Below are positions 1 through 6,770 of a stretch of 8,229 nt of DNA, piece by piece. Made by a program: the position numbers and the translations under genes. How positions within the stretch are numbered: the stretch's first letter is position 1; the number at the start of each line of letters is the position of its first letter. The notes under the pieces were generated by a model that saw only the letters and a list, made by a program, of their open reading frames with translations, did no database searches and had not been told where the DNA came from. Source of the DNA: Pseudomonadota bacterium (lineage in GTDB: Bacteria > Pseudomonadota > Gammaproteobacteria > Burkholderiales > Burkholderiaceae_B); assembly GCA_021793095.1 (NCBI GenBank), contig JAJYTK010000037.1:1-8229 (forward strand), given 5' to 3'.

Positions 1-1283
1 GCCCCCTGCCAATACAACCCCCCGATGAGTCCGGGGGCAAACTGGGCCACTGCCACAAAGGCCATCAGCCCATATGCAGCCAACACAGTATCACTACGAC
101 TGCCGTAGTAATAACCATAAGCAACCGCAGCCACCAATAAAATGGCAATCCGGCGCACCCACAGCACCGTCGCCGAAACACTACCCTGCTGATGGACCCA
201 ACCACGACGCAAGAACCAAGGCATCACTAAGTCATTACTGACCATCGTGGATAATGCCACGCTGGTCACAATCACCATCCCTGTAGCTGCGGAAAAACCA
301 CCAATATAGGCGGCCAAAGCCAAAGCAATTTGTCCTTGGGATAATGGCAAGGCCAACACATAGGTATCAGGTGCCACCGTATCGGCCTGACCAGCAAATA
401 CCGCCTGACCGACCACAGCGATCGGTAACACCATCAACGAGATAATGACTAAATAACTGCCGAACCACCAACGCGCCCGCCGAATATCGCTCACATCGCC
501 ACACTCAACTACCGCCACATGAAACTGCCGTGGCAAGCACACGATGGCCGTAAATGCCAAGAGTGTTTGGGCCAAAAACCCTCCGGTGGGGGAATTGCTG
601 ACTAATTCTCGGGTGGCAGAAATGACGGAATATTCATTGGCATTTGCCCAAAACAAGGCAAAAACGCCCACCGCAATTAATGCCCATAGCTTGATAAATG
701 ATTCAAAGGCCACCGCCAGCATCAAACCGGGGCGGTGCTCGGTCGCATCGACTTGACGGGTGCCAAACAATATGGAAAACAAAGCCATGATGACGGCAAC
801 ATAAAGCGCGGGATCACCAAATAGGCCTTGTTGCAGCTCTCTGCCAGTCAGTACATTTAAACTGAGCGTCACTGCCTTGTACTGCAACGCCAGATAGGGG
901 ACCCCGGCAATCACCGCGATGAGGGCCACCAAACTGGCCAACCCCTGCGAACGGCCATAACGTCGAGAAATCAAATCCGCAATTGAAACGGTGTTTTGAG
1001 ACTGAGCGACCAAAGCGAGCCGCTCGATCAGGCGCCAAAAGAACACAAAGAGAATCAGCGGCCCCAAATAAATGGAAAAATAGCCCCATCCCGACCGGAC
1101 CGCTGTCCCCACCGCACCATAAAAAGTCCATGAGGAGCAATAAACGGCCAAAGCAAAGCTGTAAACCACCGGTCGTAGCCAGGGTTGCTGGGCATAGAGT
1201 GGTCGGCGATCGCCATACCACGCTAAGGCGAACAGGATCGCTGCGTACGCTAAGGACGCCAAAACCACCCAAGCTACGAACAT
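1..1283 (-). CDS. CbrA-type sensor histidine kinase, N-terminal symporter-like part (3' end outside window)
   Basis: The frame opens at an ATG at 1283 and stays open for 427 codons to the left edge, so the C-terminal part of the protein is missing. The visible part is a multi-pass membrane protein of the sodium:solute symporter (SLC5/PutP-like) fold. It carries the signatures I associate with symporter-histidine kinase fusions such as Pseudomonas CbrA, not with plain permeases: AVYCSSWTFYGAVGTA (about residues 46-61), then GWGYFSIYLGP, FGTRQVDATEH (173-183) followed by AVAFESFIKL, and LPRQFHVAVVE (250-260). From family knowledge I infer PAS and histidine-kinase domains downstream, possibly also a receiver domain. 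CbrA-type proteins sense or transport amino acids such as histidine and control carbon/nitrogen catabolism. The start is supported by AGGAG six bases upstream and by a hydrophobic segment beginning at residue 2. A simple symporter cannot be excluded without the C-terminus, but the motifs argue against it. It is divergent from sat. Confidence 0.85.
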   Translation of the reverse strand, partial: MFVAWVVLASLAYAAILFALAWYGDRRPLYAQQPWLRPVVYSFALAVYCSSWTFYGAVGTAVRSGWGYFSIYLGPLILFVFFWRLIERLALVAQSQNTVSIADLISRRYGRSQGLASLVALIAVIAGVPYLALQYKAVTLSLNVLTGRELQQGLFGDPALYVAVIMALFSILFGTRQVDATEHRPGLMLAVAFESFIKLWALIAVGVFALFWANANEYSVISATRELVSNSPTGGFLAQTLLAFTAIVCLPRQFHVAVVECGDVSDIRRARWWFGSYLVIISLMVLPIAVVGQAVFAGQADTVAPDTYVLALPLSQGQIALALAAYIGGFSAATGMVIVTSVALSTMVSNDLVMPWFLRRGWVHQQGSVSATVLWVRRIAILLVAAVAYGYYYGSRSDTVLAAYGLMAFVAVAQFAPGLIGGLYWQG

Positions 1284-1289
1284 AATTGT

Positions 1290-1294
1290 CTCCT
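1290..1294 (-). promoter_or_regulatory. Ribosome binding site of the sensor kinase gene
   Basis: On the minus strand AGGAG lies six bases before the ATG at 1283. This is a near-ideal Shine-Dalgarno sequence and spacing. It fixes the start of the symporter-kinase frame, which matters because shorter out-of-frame reading frames overlap this region on both strands. Confidence 0.75.
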
Positions 1295-1345
1295 ACTATG
1301 GTATAGCTTTATTATTCTACGTTTAAGAGTATATTTGTCGGGTGC

Positions 1346-1373
1346 TTGGCAATAGGCCAGCACCAGCTAAAAT
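1346..1373 (+). promoter_or_regulatory. Candidate sigma70 promoter for sat
   Basis: TTGGCA (1346-1351) and TAAAAT (1368-1373) are separated by 16 bases. Each has four or five matches to the consensus -35 and -10 hexamers. Transcription would begin near 1380, leaving a leader of about 60 bases before the sat ATG. An imperfect inverted repeat, GGTGCT(T)GGC-AATAG-GCCAGCACC at 1341-1364, covers the -35 box and most of the spacer. It could be a protein-binding site. It is not a convincing terminator, because the nearest T-run begins ten bases after the stem. The call rests on sequence similarity only. Confidence 0.45.
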
Positions 1374-1377
1374 GTTT

Positions 1378-1398
1378 TTTGTATTATTTGCATACAAA
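1378..1398. promoter_or_regulatory. Perfect inverted repeat at the predicted sat start site, possible operator
   Basis: TTTGTAT and ATACAAA form a perfect 7-base dyad separated by seven bases (TATTTGC). It begins four bases after the candidate -10 box and so covers the expected transcription start. This position and size fit a dimeric repressor operator, but the half-sites match no regulator I recognise with confidence. The surrounding DNA is AT-rich, so chance is a real alternative. Confidence 0.35.
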
Positions 1399-1440
1399 CA
1401 AATATACCAAAATCACAATAAATGACTATTCAGAGGGATT

Positions 1441-3153
1441 ATGGAACATACAGCATTAAACTTTGATGTCCTCCCCCAGCAGCCCCACGGAGGAGTTCTT
1501 GTTAATCAGGTCGTGCCCGAGGAGCAACGCGCCGAACTCATCGCCAAGGCAAAAACACTCCCATCTATACGTATCGACTTAGAGGCAGTCATCACTATTG
1601 AAATGATTGCCACGGGGGTACTGTCACCCAACAAGGGGTTTATGAATGAGGATGACTACTTGTCCGTTCTCGACAAAGGTCGTCTTAGTGATGGCACCAT
1701 TTGGCCCGTCCCCTTGAGCTTTGCCCCTATCGGCCAGCGCAACCAAGAAATCATCGCCCAACTCAAGATCGGTGATCAAATCGCACTGACTGATTACAAA
1801 AATGATCCCATTGCTATTCTCGACATCGAGGATATTTTTGCCTACGACAAAGCCCATCGTGCCAAACACTTATTTGGTACCACCGATCGCAATCACCCCG
1901 GCGTGGACTCAATCTATCGCCGCATGGGCGAGACCGCTTTAGGCGGCACCCTACATTTGCTAAACCGCGCTGACTGGGGCCCATTTGAAAAGCTACGGCG
2001 CGAACCCATCGATACCTGGCGCTTATTTTACGAAGAGCGTAAATTTCGTTCTGTCGCAGGCTTTATCACCGGGGCTAACCCTTTACATCGTGGGCACGAA
2101 TACATCCACCGCAATGCCCTTGAGGAAATCGATGGGGTGTTTTTGCAGCCCTTGGTCGAAATGGCCAAACGAGAATACGTCCGCCATGAATATCGCGTTC
2201 TGGCCTATCGTAATGTCCTTGACACCTATTACCCCAAAGACCGCGCAATCCTCTCACCGCTACGCGTGACCTATATTTTTGCGGGGCCCCGCGAAACGGT
2301 CTTGCATGCCCTAATCATGAAAAATTACGGCTGCACCCACGCATTGATCGGGCGTGATCACGCAGGTATTGGCGACTATTACGATAAATATGCCAGCCAC
2401 ACCATCTTTGACGAGTTTACCCCACAAGAGCTGGGCATCGATGTCCGTCTCTTTTATGAGGTATTTTACTGTACGCACTGCGCGACGCACGCGACCAGTC
2501 AAACCTGCCCACATGACGAACGCTACCGCCTCAATATCTCTGGCACGGGTATCCGCGAAATGCTGCGCCACGGTATTTTGCCCCCCAAAGAGGTGGTCCG
2601 CCCAGAATCTGCATTGGCCGGTATTCAAGGGGTGCAGCCCAAAGGGGTCGACGAAAACAAGGATGCCATCCTTAGCGTAGGCAGTGTCGTCAAAAGTATG
2701 TTCCCCTATTATCTCAAATACAACCGCTTAGGCGGTACCGAGCGCACCACGCCTCTTGATCCCCAAGACCTCACCATACGCGATCTCGAACTTGCGAGCG
2801 ACGACGCCCGCAGCTCGGCTAATAAAATCTACGACGACATCTATCAAGAATACTGGAGTCTGCTCGATCATAACGATACCTTGCGCCCCGTCTGGAAAGA
2901 CAAAGCGCGCGAGCGACTCTATGAACAGCAAAAACGTATCATCGATGACCTCAAAGAAAAATACACCATGGCTCCAGAGCAAGCCTCGGACGAGTTTATG
3001 TACCAGGACAAGGCCGAGGTCGAGCGCGAATTAAAAGTAGCAGAGCGACTGCTGGATGATATCCCGCCACGCCTCAACAAAGAGGATCTCGAGGCCCGCA
3101 CCTGGAATACCCTCCCTTATAAGCGATATCGAGGGGCCGACCAGGATGACTAA
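1441..3153 (+). CDS. sat: ATP sulfurylase (sulfate adenylyltransferase) with a long C-terminal extension
   Basis: This 570-residue protein belongs to the Sat/MET3 family, which forms adenylyl sulfate (APS) and pyrophosphate from ATP and sulfate, or runs in reverse. It has a PUA-like N-terminal part (PHGGVLV at 15-21, LSPNKGFM at 61-68). The catalytic part has NPLHRGHEY (213-221, HxGH-type nucleotidyl-transferase motif), AGPRE (281-285), KNYGCTH (294-300) and IGRDHAG (303-309). Cys344, Cys347, Cys356 and His358 (C-x2-C-x8-C-P-H) resemble the zinc site of bacterial enzymes. The canonical enzyme would end near residue 390. About 170 charged, probably helical residues follow, with no P-loop, so this is not an APS kinase fusion. 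The usual Q-T-R-N-P sulfate-binding motif reads I-T-G-A-N-P here (209-214), one residue longer and without the Gln and Arg. A GAGGG sits only three bases before the ATG. No other cys genes are adjacent; sat appears monocistronic, with its own promoter and terminator. Family assignment is firm; substrate is less certain. Confidence 0.9.
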   Translation: MEHTALNFDVLPQQPHGGVLVNQVVPEEQRAELIAKAKTLPSIRIDLEAVITIEMIATGVLSPNKGFMNEDDYLSVLDKGRLSDGTIWPVPLSFAPIGQRNQEIIAQLKIGDQIALTDYKNDPIAILDIEDIFAYDKAHRAKHLFGTTDRNHPGVDSIYRRMGETALGGTLHLLNRADWGPFEKLRREPIDTWRLFYEERKFRSVAGFITGANPLHRGHEYIHRNALEEIDGVFLQPLVEMAKREYVRHEYRVLAYRNVLDTYYPKDRAILSPLRVTYIFAGPRETVLHALIMKNYGCTHALIGRDHAGIGDYYDKYASHTIFDEFTPQELGIDVRLFYEVFYCTHCATHATSQTCPHDERYRLNISGTGIREMLRHGILPPKEVVRPESALAGIQGVQPKGVDENKDAILSVGSVVKSMFPYYLKYNRLGGTERTTPLDPQDLTIRDLELASDDARSSANKIYDDIYQEYWSLLDHNDTLRPVWKDKARERLYEQQKRIIDDLKEKYTMAPEQASDEFMYQDKAEVERELKVAERLLDDIPPRLNKEDLEARTWNTLPYKRYRGADQDD

Positions 3154-3184
3154 CCCTTTTCTATAGGCTGCTTGCAACCCTTTT

Positions 3185-3211
3185 AACCATCCCTACGGGG
3201 ATGGTTTTTTT
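3185..3211 (+). terminator. Rho-independent terminator after sat
   Basis: A perfect 9-bp stem (AACCATCCC / GGGATGGTT) closes a TACG tetraloop on a C-G pair. This is a UNCG-type, very stable loop. The stem runs directly into a T-run ending at 3211. It lies about 30 bases after the sat stop codon and should separate sat from the efflux gene downstream. Confidence 0.9.
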
Positions 3212-3237
3212 ATAATGACCTCAAAAGCAATTTACTT

Positions 3238-3249
3238 CTATACTATAGT
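3238..3249 (+). promoter_or_regulatory. Weak candidate -10 region for the outer-membrane efflux gene
   Basis: Two overlapping -10-like hexamers, TATACT (3239-3244) and TATAGT (3244-3249), lie in a perfect odd palindrome, CTATA-C-TATAG (3238-3248). No good -35 hexamer sits at the right distance, so a promoter here would be activator-dependent or weak. The terminator just upstream means some promoter must exist between 3212 and 3361. A perfect TATAAT at 3211-3216 is an alternative, but its -35 region would fall inside the terminator stem. Confidence 0.3.
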
Positions 3250-3271
3250 GTGGGTTTGTGGAGTTGCTTAT

Positions 3272-3330
3272 GGCTCATTAGCCCAGAGATTGCGCTCTCT
3301 ACACATTTAATAAAAATTACTGGGCCCCAG
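3272..3330 (+). other. Leader with clustered small inverted repeats before the efflux gene
   Basis: Three short dyads follow one another: GGCT-CATT-AGCC (3272-3283), AGAGA-TTGCGC-TCTCT (3285-3300) and CTGGG-C-CCCAG (3320-3330). The CCCAG at 3282-3286 can also pair with the CTGGG at 3320-3324, which would give a structure excluding the local ones. No T-run follows the last dyad, so it is not a terminator. The leader may fold in RNA or bind protein. No known riboswitch or RNA family was recognised. Confidence 0.25.
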
Positions 3331-3361
3331 GCGTGCTGATTCGGTCACTTAAATCATACTT

Positions 3362-4972
3362 ATGAAGCAGATGTTTCCATATCCTTATAAAGAAAATCCA
3401 CCACAACATACTGCACGTATTTACCTGGGCTTCACGGCCCTAACAGTACTGTTTGCAGCAGGCTGTGCCTCCCCCGTCGATGTGCCCCGGCACCACCATG
3501 AGGCCCCCCAACAGATAGCGCCTGCCGCACAGCACACAGTCGCCCCTGACCAAAGCCCAGCACAGCGACCCAGCGATGCCCAAGACCTCATAACGCAGCG
3601 CCCACAAGGCCATGCTGACGACTCATTCACAGCTGCAGAACAAGGCAAAATCGATGATATTTCATGGTCAACACCTGAAATCGATCCCGAGCACCGCTAT
3701 CAGTTGGTTGAGCTCATAGACTTGGCTCAGCGCAGCAACCCCACTACTCGCATTGCCTGGCTACATGCAGAACAGGCCGCCACCGCCGCAGGCATGACCA
3801 AAAGTGCTTACCTGCCTTTTATTTCTGCAATTGCGGTTGCGGGTTACCAAAAAAGCCACCGTAAAAGCCACTTTTCGATACTCGATCATGATCTTGAGGT
3901 TTCTACCCGCAGTAGTGTCAGAGGCATTATCCCCGCCCTCACGCTAGAGTGGCTATTATTTGATTTTGGTAAACGTGATGCCATAAAAAAAGCCGCCGAA
4001 GAGCTCGCTGTGGCCAGTCGTTTTGCACTCGGGGCAGCCCACCAAGCAGTGATTTTTAACGTCACACAAAGCTATTTTCAATACGTTAATGCGCTCAGAC
4101 AGCTCGAAATTAGCCAAGAAAACTTGGGTAACGCTGACTACATCCTTGAGGCTGCCCAAGCTAACTATGCCTCGGGGCTAGGCACCACGATTGAGGTGGC
4201 CCAAGCCAAACAACTCCGGGCGCAGGCCCAATTGGCCATCGTCAAAAACGAAGGTGAGGTCAATTCCAGCCGACAGCTATTACTGTCCGCCATAGGCTTA
4301 GAGCCTAACCAAGATTTAAAAATAGATCTCCAAGCCTATCAACTGCCTACTATCCAAGATTTGCCCACCGATCAAGCGCTGCAAACAGCGGTACAACGCC
4401 GTCCTGATGTACAAGCAACGCAATCGACCTACGAGGCTGCACAGGCCGGTATTGATTCGGCACGAGCTAACTTCTACCCAAAGATTGCATTGATGGGAGT
4501 CACTGCTGGCGGCAATTCCCAACTCAACATCCAAGGCTTGCCGACAATTTCTCCGCGATCATCATCTACTGGGGTTTTGTTGGGCGTGAGCATCCCTATC
4601 TTTGATGGCGGGCTACGTGATATGCAGCTAAGGCAAGCGCGACTAGAAGCCGACGCCGCGCAACAGGCGCATCATAAAAATGAGCATGATGCCCTCAAAG
4701 AAATGTATTTAGCAGGCGATGCATTGCGCACTGCCTTAGAGGCCTACGACGCTTCGAGCGCTTTGCTAGAGGCTGCCCAAACGACCTATGATGCCGCGCT
4801 TGAGGCCTACACCGTTGGCCTAAGCAGCATGACCCTCTTAAGTGAGGCCGCCACGGGATTAGCGGGTGCCAAAGAAGCGCACCACGCCGCCTATACAGCA
4901 GCTCAAATTGCCTCAGCCAGTCTGGCTTTTGCTATGGGCGAGGCTAACGAATATCTACCAGCGGTACAGTAG
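3362..4972 (+). CDS. TolC/OprM-family outer-membrane efflux lipoprotein
   Basis: This 536-residue protein is an outer-membrane factor that forms the exit duct of a tripartite exporter. The N-terminus has a 19-residue polar segment, a hydrophobic stretch (about 20-33) and a lipobox-like FAAGC with Cys35, which suggests a lipid-anchored protein like OprM; the -3 residue is Ala where Leu is usual. Residues 36-100 form a Pro/Gln/Ala-rich, probably disordered linker with a His triplet (44-46), longer than usual. Two efflux repeats follow. The first has LIDLAQRSNP (118-127), AYLP (149-152) and LLFDFGKRD (198-206). The second has RRPDV (346-350), ARANFYPKI (368-376) and IPIFDGG (411-417). Between them lie Ala/Gln-rich helical hairpins. 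No Shine-Dalgarno precedes the ATG at 3362; the ATG at 3371 is also possible. The likely partner is the mdtNO pump encoded convergently, which makes this an MdtP equivalent. Its stop lies inside the 3' end of mdtO. Confidence 0.88.
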   Translation: MKQMFPYPYKENPPQHTARIYLGFTALTVLFAAGCASPVDVPRHHHEAPQQIAPAAQHTVAPDQSPAQRPSDAQDLITQRPQGHADDSFTAAEQGKIDDISWSTPEIDPEHRYQLVELIDLAQRSNPTTRIAWLHAEQAATAAGMTKSAYLPFISAIAVAGYQKSHRKSHFSILDHDLEVSTRSSVRGIIPALTLEWLLFDFGKRDAIKKAAEELAVASRFALGAAHQAVIFNVTQSYFQYVNALRQLEISQENLGNADYILEAAQANYASGLGTTIEVAQAKQLRAQAQLAIVKNEGEVNSSRQLLLSAIGLEPNQDLKIDLQAYQLPTIQDLPTDQALQTAVQRRPDVQATQSTYEAAQAGIDSARANFYPKIALMGVTAGGNSQLNIQGLPTISPRSSSTGVLLGVSIPIFDGGLRDMQLRQARLEADAAQQAHHKNEHDALKEMYLAGDALRTALEAYDASSALLEAAQTTYDAALEAYTVGLSSMTLLSEAATGLAGAKEAHHAAYTAAQIASASLAFAMGEANEYLPAVQ

Positions 4973-6770
4973 CTAAAAGCTCATCTAATTGGTTGCGCAA
5001 CAACGCCAACCGACGTTCTAAGGATTTTTTTTCTGCCGCGCTGGGCCGTATTTTTTTTAATTCAAAAATCATCATCTGCAAACTCGTCCGGGCTGCCTCT
5101 AATTTGGTCTCTACCCGCGCAATCAACTGCACCCGCTCATCCCTATCGGGGGTTTTCTGTAGGCTTAATTCATTGATAGCTGCCTGGGCTTGATCTAGAT
5201 GATGCACCGTCGCCGGTTTTTGGCCGACTGGCCAAATCCGTGTAAAGAACACATACATCATCACATTGCCAAATAACACCCCAACAATACGATCCCAAGC
5301 GGCGCCGAAATCAAAGCTAGGACCAAAGCTATGCAATAACACCAGATAGAAAGCAAAGGCGATTTGAATGCCCACATACGAAATACGCTCTGGCCCCGTA
5401 AAGACCCAGGCACTCAACCATGACACCAGAAAGACCAACACCATCAAACTACCGATGTCATTAATGTGCACCATCAGAAAAAACAATGTCAGCATTCCCA
5501 AACAAGCACCGATCAAGCAACCAATAATACGCAACGTGAGCTTGTGTAAAGTCTCTGCTGTACTGCCCAAAGCGGCCACATAGCAGGTAATCATCGCAGT
5601 ATGAATGCCTTGCCAATCTGCAATGCTATACAGCATATAACAAATCGTAGCAGCCGCCGTGCCTTTGATCGCATGGTGTTTATATTGCGGGTTGGTCCAT
5701 ATATCGGACTGAGCAAGTGGCTCTTTCTCGGGACTGAGGCGACTCAAGCCATCGGTTTGGGTCAAGGATTCTAAAACATCATAAAATTCATTAAATAGCG
5801 GCAGCGCTGCAGACCATTGCCGTGCCAGTGCTTGGTCCGTCGCGTCCTCTGCAGACAAAGATTGCTGAAGCAAGGCGATCAGCCCATCCCGGGAGGGCAA
5901 TACACGCCTATCCAAAGGCTGTCCCTTGTGTACGGCTGCTGCGGCTTGGGCACATAAATCAGCCAATTGATTATTGAATGAGCGCAGCCTAGGCTCATGC
6001 ACCCAACCGGCCCGTTCCCAGCCCAATACAACCAACATCATACGGTATACATGCAAGGTCGCATGCTCTGCCCATTTCACCTGGTGTTTAGGCACCAATC
6101 GAAAAACCTTGAGCCAAAGAATACGTTGTTGCTGCGCTTGCATCCCCAAAACAATCAGCGCCCGCAGGTGCTTTAGTTCTTTTTCACCACGCAGCAGCTG
6201 TTGGCAGGCATCCAAACGCTCAAGCCACTCGAGGTACAACACATTTTTAGGTCGACGACCCCACAACCAATTGGCCAGCAATACGATGCCCATAGGTGTG
6301 GCTGCCATCAACCACGCATACAACGTCCCCCGAACGGCAATTTCTGGTACTTCGATATAATTGAGCATCGACAGCACAAAGGTAATCACCAGCGCAATAA
6401 TGCCCCCCAATGGGCCCAATTGGGTGGAGGCACCAAAAAAAAGTAAGAAATAGGAAGTGACTAAAATGAGGCCCAAACGAATCGCAGGACTTGGCAAAGC
6501 GATTTCTATAATGGCCAGCAGCAGCACCACCACAATTGATGCCAAAACAATCAAGGCAGCAGCGAGCACATTGCTTTCGGCACTGTCAGAGCGCATGACA
6601 AAAAAAATCACAAAACAACTGACAGACACAAATGGAATTTTGTAGATCATGGCGACACACACCATGAGTGCACAAATCAAGGCGATACGCCAACTCAGTG
6701 CAATCCGCTCAGGCGTGGGTAATAAATCGTCTTTCACCTGAGCAAAAAGGGCGGGCCAAAAGCTATTCAC
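4944..6770 (-). CDS. mdtO: FUSC-family inner-membrane efflux protein, MdtO-like
   Basis: This 608-residue protein belongs to the fusaric acid resistance (FUSC) family. It has two hydrophobic halves of about five or six membrane segments each (roughly residues 25-170 and 367-510). A soluble helical region of about 200 residues separates them, and a charged helical tail (520-605) closes the protein. The second half carries the conserved FUSC stretch DWQGIHTAMITCYVAALGS (385-403), then TLHKLTLRIIGCLIGACLG. With MdtN and an outer-membrane factor it would export small, often aromatic or hydrophobic compounds; the substrate here is unknown. E. coli MdtO is somewhat longer (about 680 residues). Translation starts at GTG, whose first eight bases overlap the end of mdtN, with AAGGAG four bases upstream. 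That arrangement implies translational coupling. Its last 29 bases overlap the convergent outer-membrane factor gene. Confidence 0.85.
   Translation of the reverse strand: MNSFWPALFAQVKDDLLPTPERIALSWRIALICALMVCVAMIYKIPFVSVSCFVIFFVMRSDSAESNVLAAALIVLASIVVVLLLAIIEIALPSPAIRLGLILVTSYFLLFFGASTQLGPLGGIIALVITFVLSMLNYIEVPEIAVRGTLYAWLMAATPMGIVLLANWLWGRRPKNVLYLEWLERLDACQQLLRGEKELKHLRALIVLGMQAQQQRILWLKVFRLVPKHQVKWAEHATLHVYRMMLVVLGWERAGWVHEPRLRSFNNQLADLCAQAAAAVHKGQPLDRRVLPSRDGLIALLQQSLSAEDATDQALARQWSAALPLFNEFYDVLESLTQTDGLSRLSPEKEPLAQSDIWTNPQYKHHAIKGTAAATICYMLYSIADWQGIHTAMITCYVAALGSTAETLHKLTLRIIGCLIGACLGMLTLFFLMVHINDIGSLMVLVFLVSWLSAWVFTGPERISYVGIQIAFAFYLVLLHSFGPSFDFGAAWDRIVGVLFGNVMMYVFFTRIWPVGQKPATVHHLDQAQAAINELSLQKTPDRDERVQLIARVETKLEAARTSLQMMIFELKKIRPSAAEKKSLERRLALLRNQLDELLATVPLVDIR

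Noticed and set aside
814..1272. A 152-codon open frame on the minus strand and a 100-codon plus-strand frame (983-1285) over the same DNA
   Set aside because: Both are out-of-frame shadows of the symporter-kinase gene, whose own frame is open from 1283 to the left edge with clear family motifs and a good ribosome binding site.
1296..1306. CTATGGTATAG near the kinase start resembles the palindrome CTATACTATAG at 3238-3248 when read on the other strand (10 of 11 bases)
   Set aside because: It is short and AT-rich, and it lies next to the ribosome binding site, not in a promoter position. Chance similarity is likely.
1328..1353. TTGCCA and TATACT on the minus strand as a promoter for the sensor kinase
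   Set aside because: The spacing is only 13 bases, too short for a sigma70 promoter. No better pair was found, so the kinase promoter is left uncalled.
2611..3153. C-terminal APS kinase domain (a Sat-CysC fusion)
   Set aside because: There is no P-loop or other APS kinase motif in residues 391-570.
4991..5032. Hairpin-like GGTTG(C)GC-AACAAC-GCCAACC followed by a T-run, as a possible terminator of the outer-membrane factor gene
   Set aside because: The T-run begins about 13 bases after a bulged stem, and the whole element lies in mdtO coding sequence. It is not a canonical terminator.
5974..6446. Plus-strand open frames of 128 and 81 codons opposite mdtO
   Set aside because: Neither shows recognisable protein features or a convincing ribosome binding site. 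Their composition fits the antisense of a hydrophobic protein.
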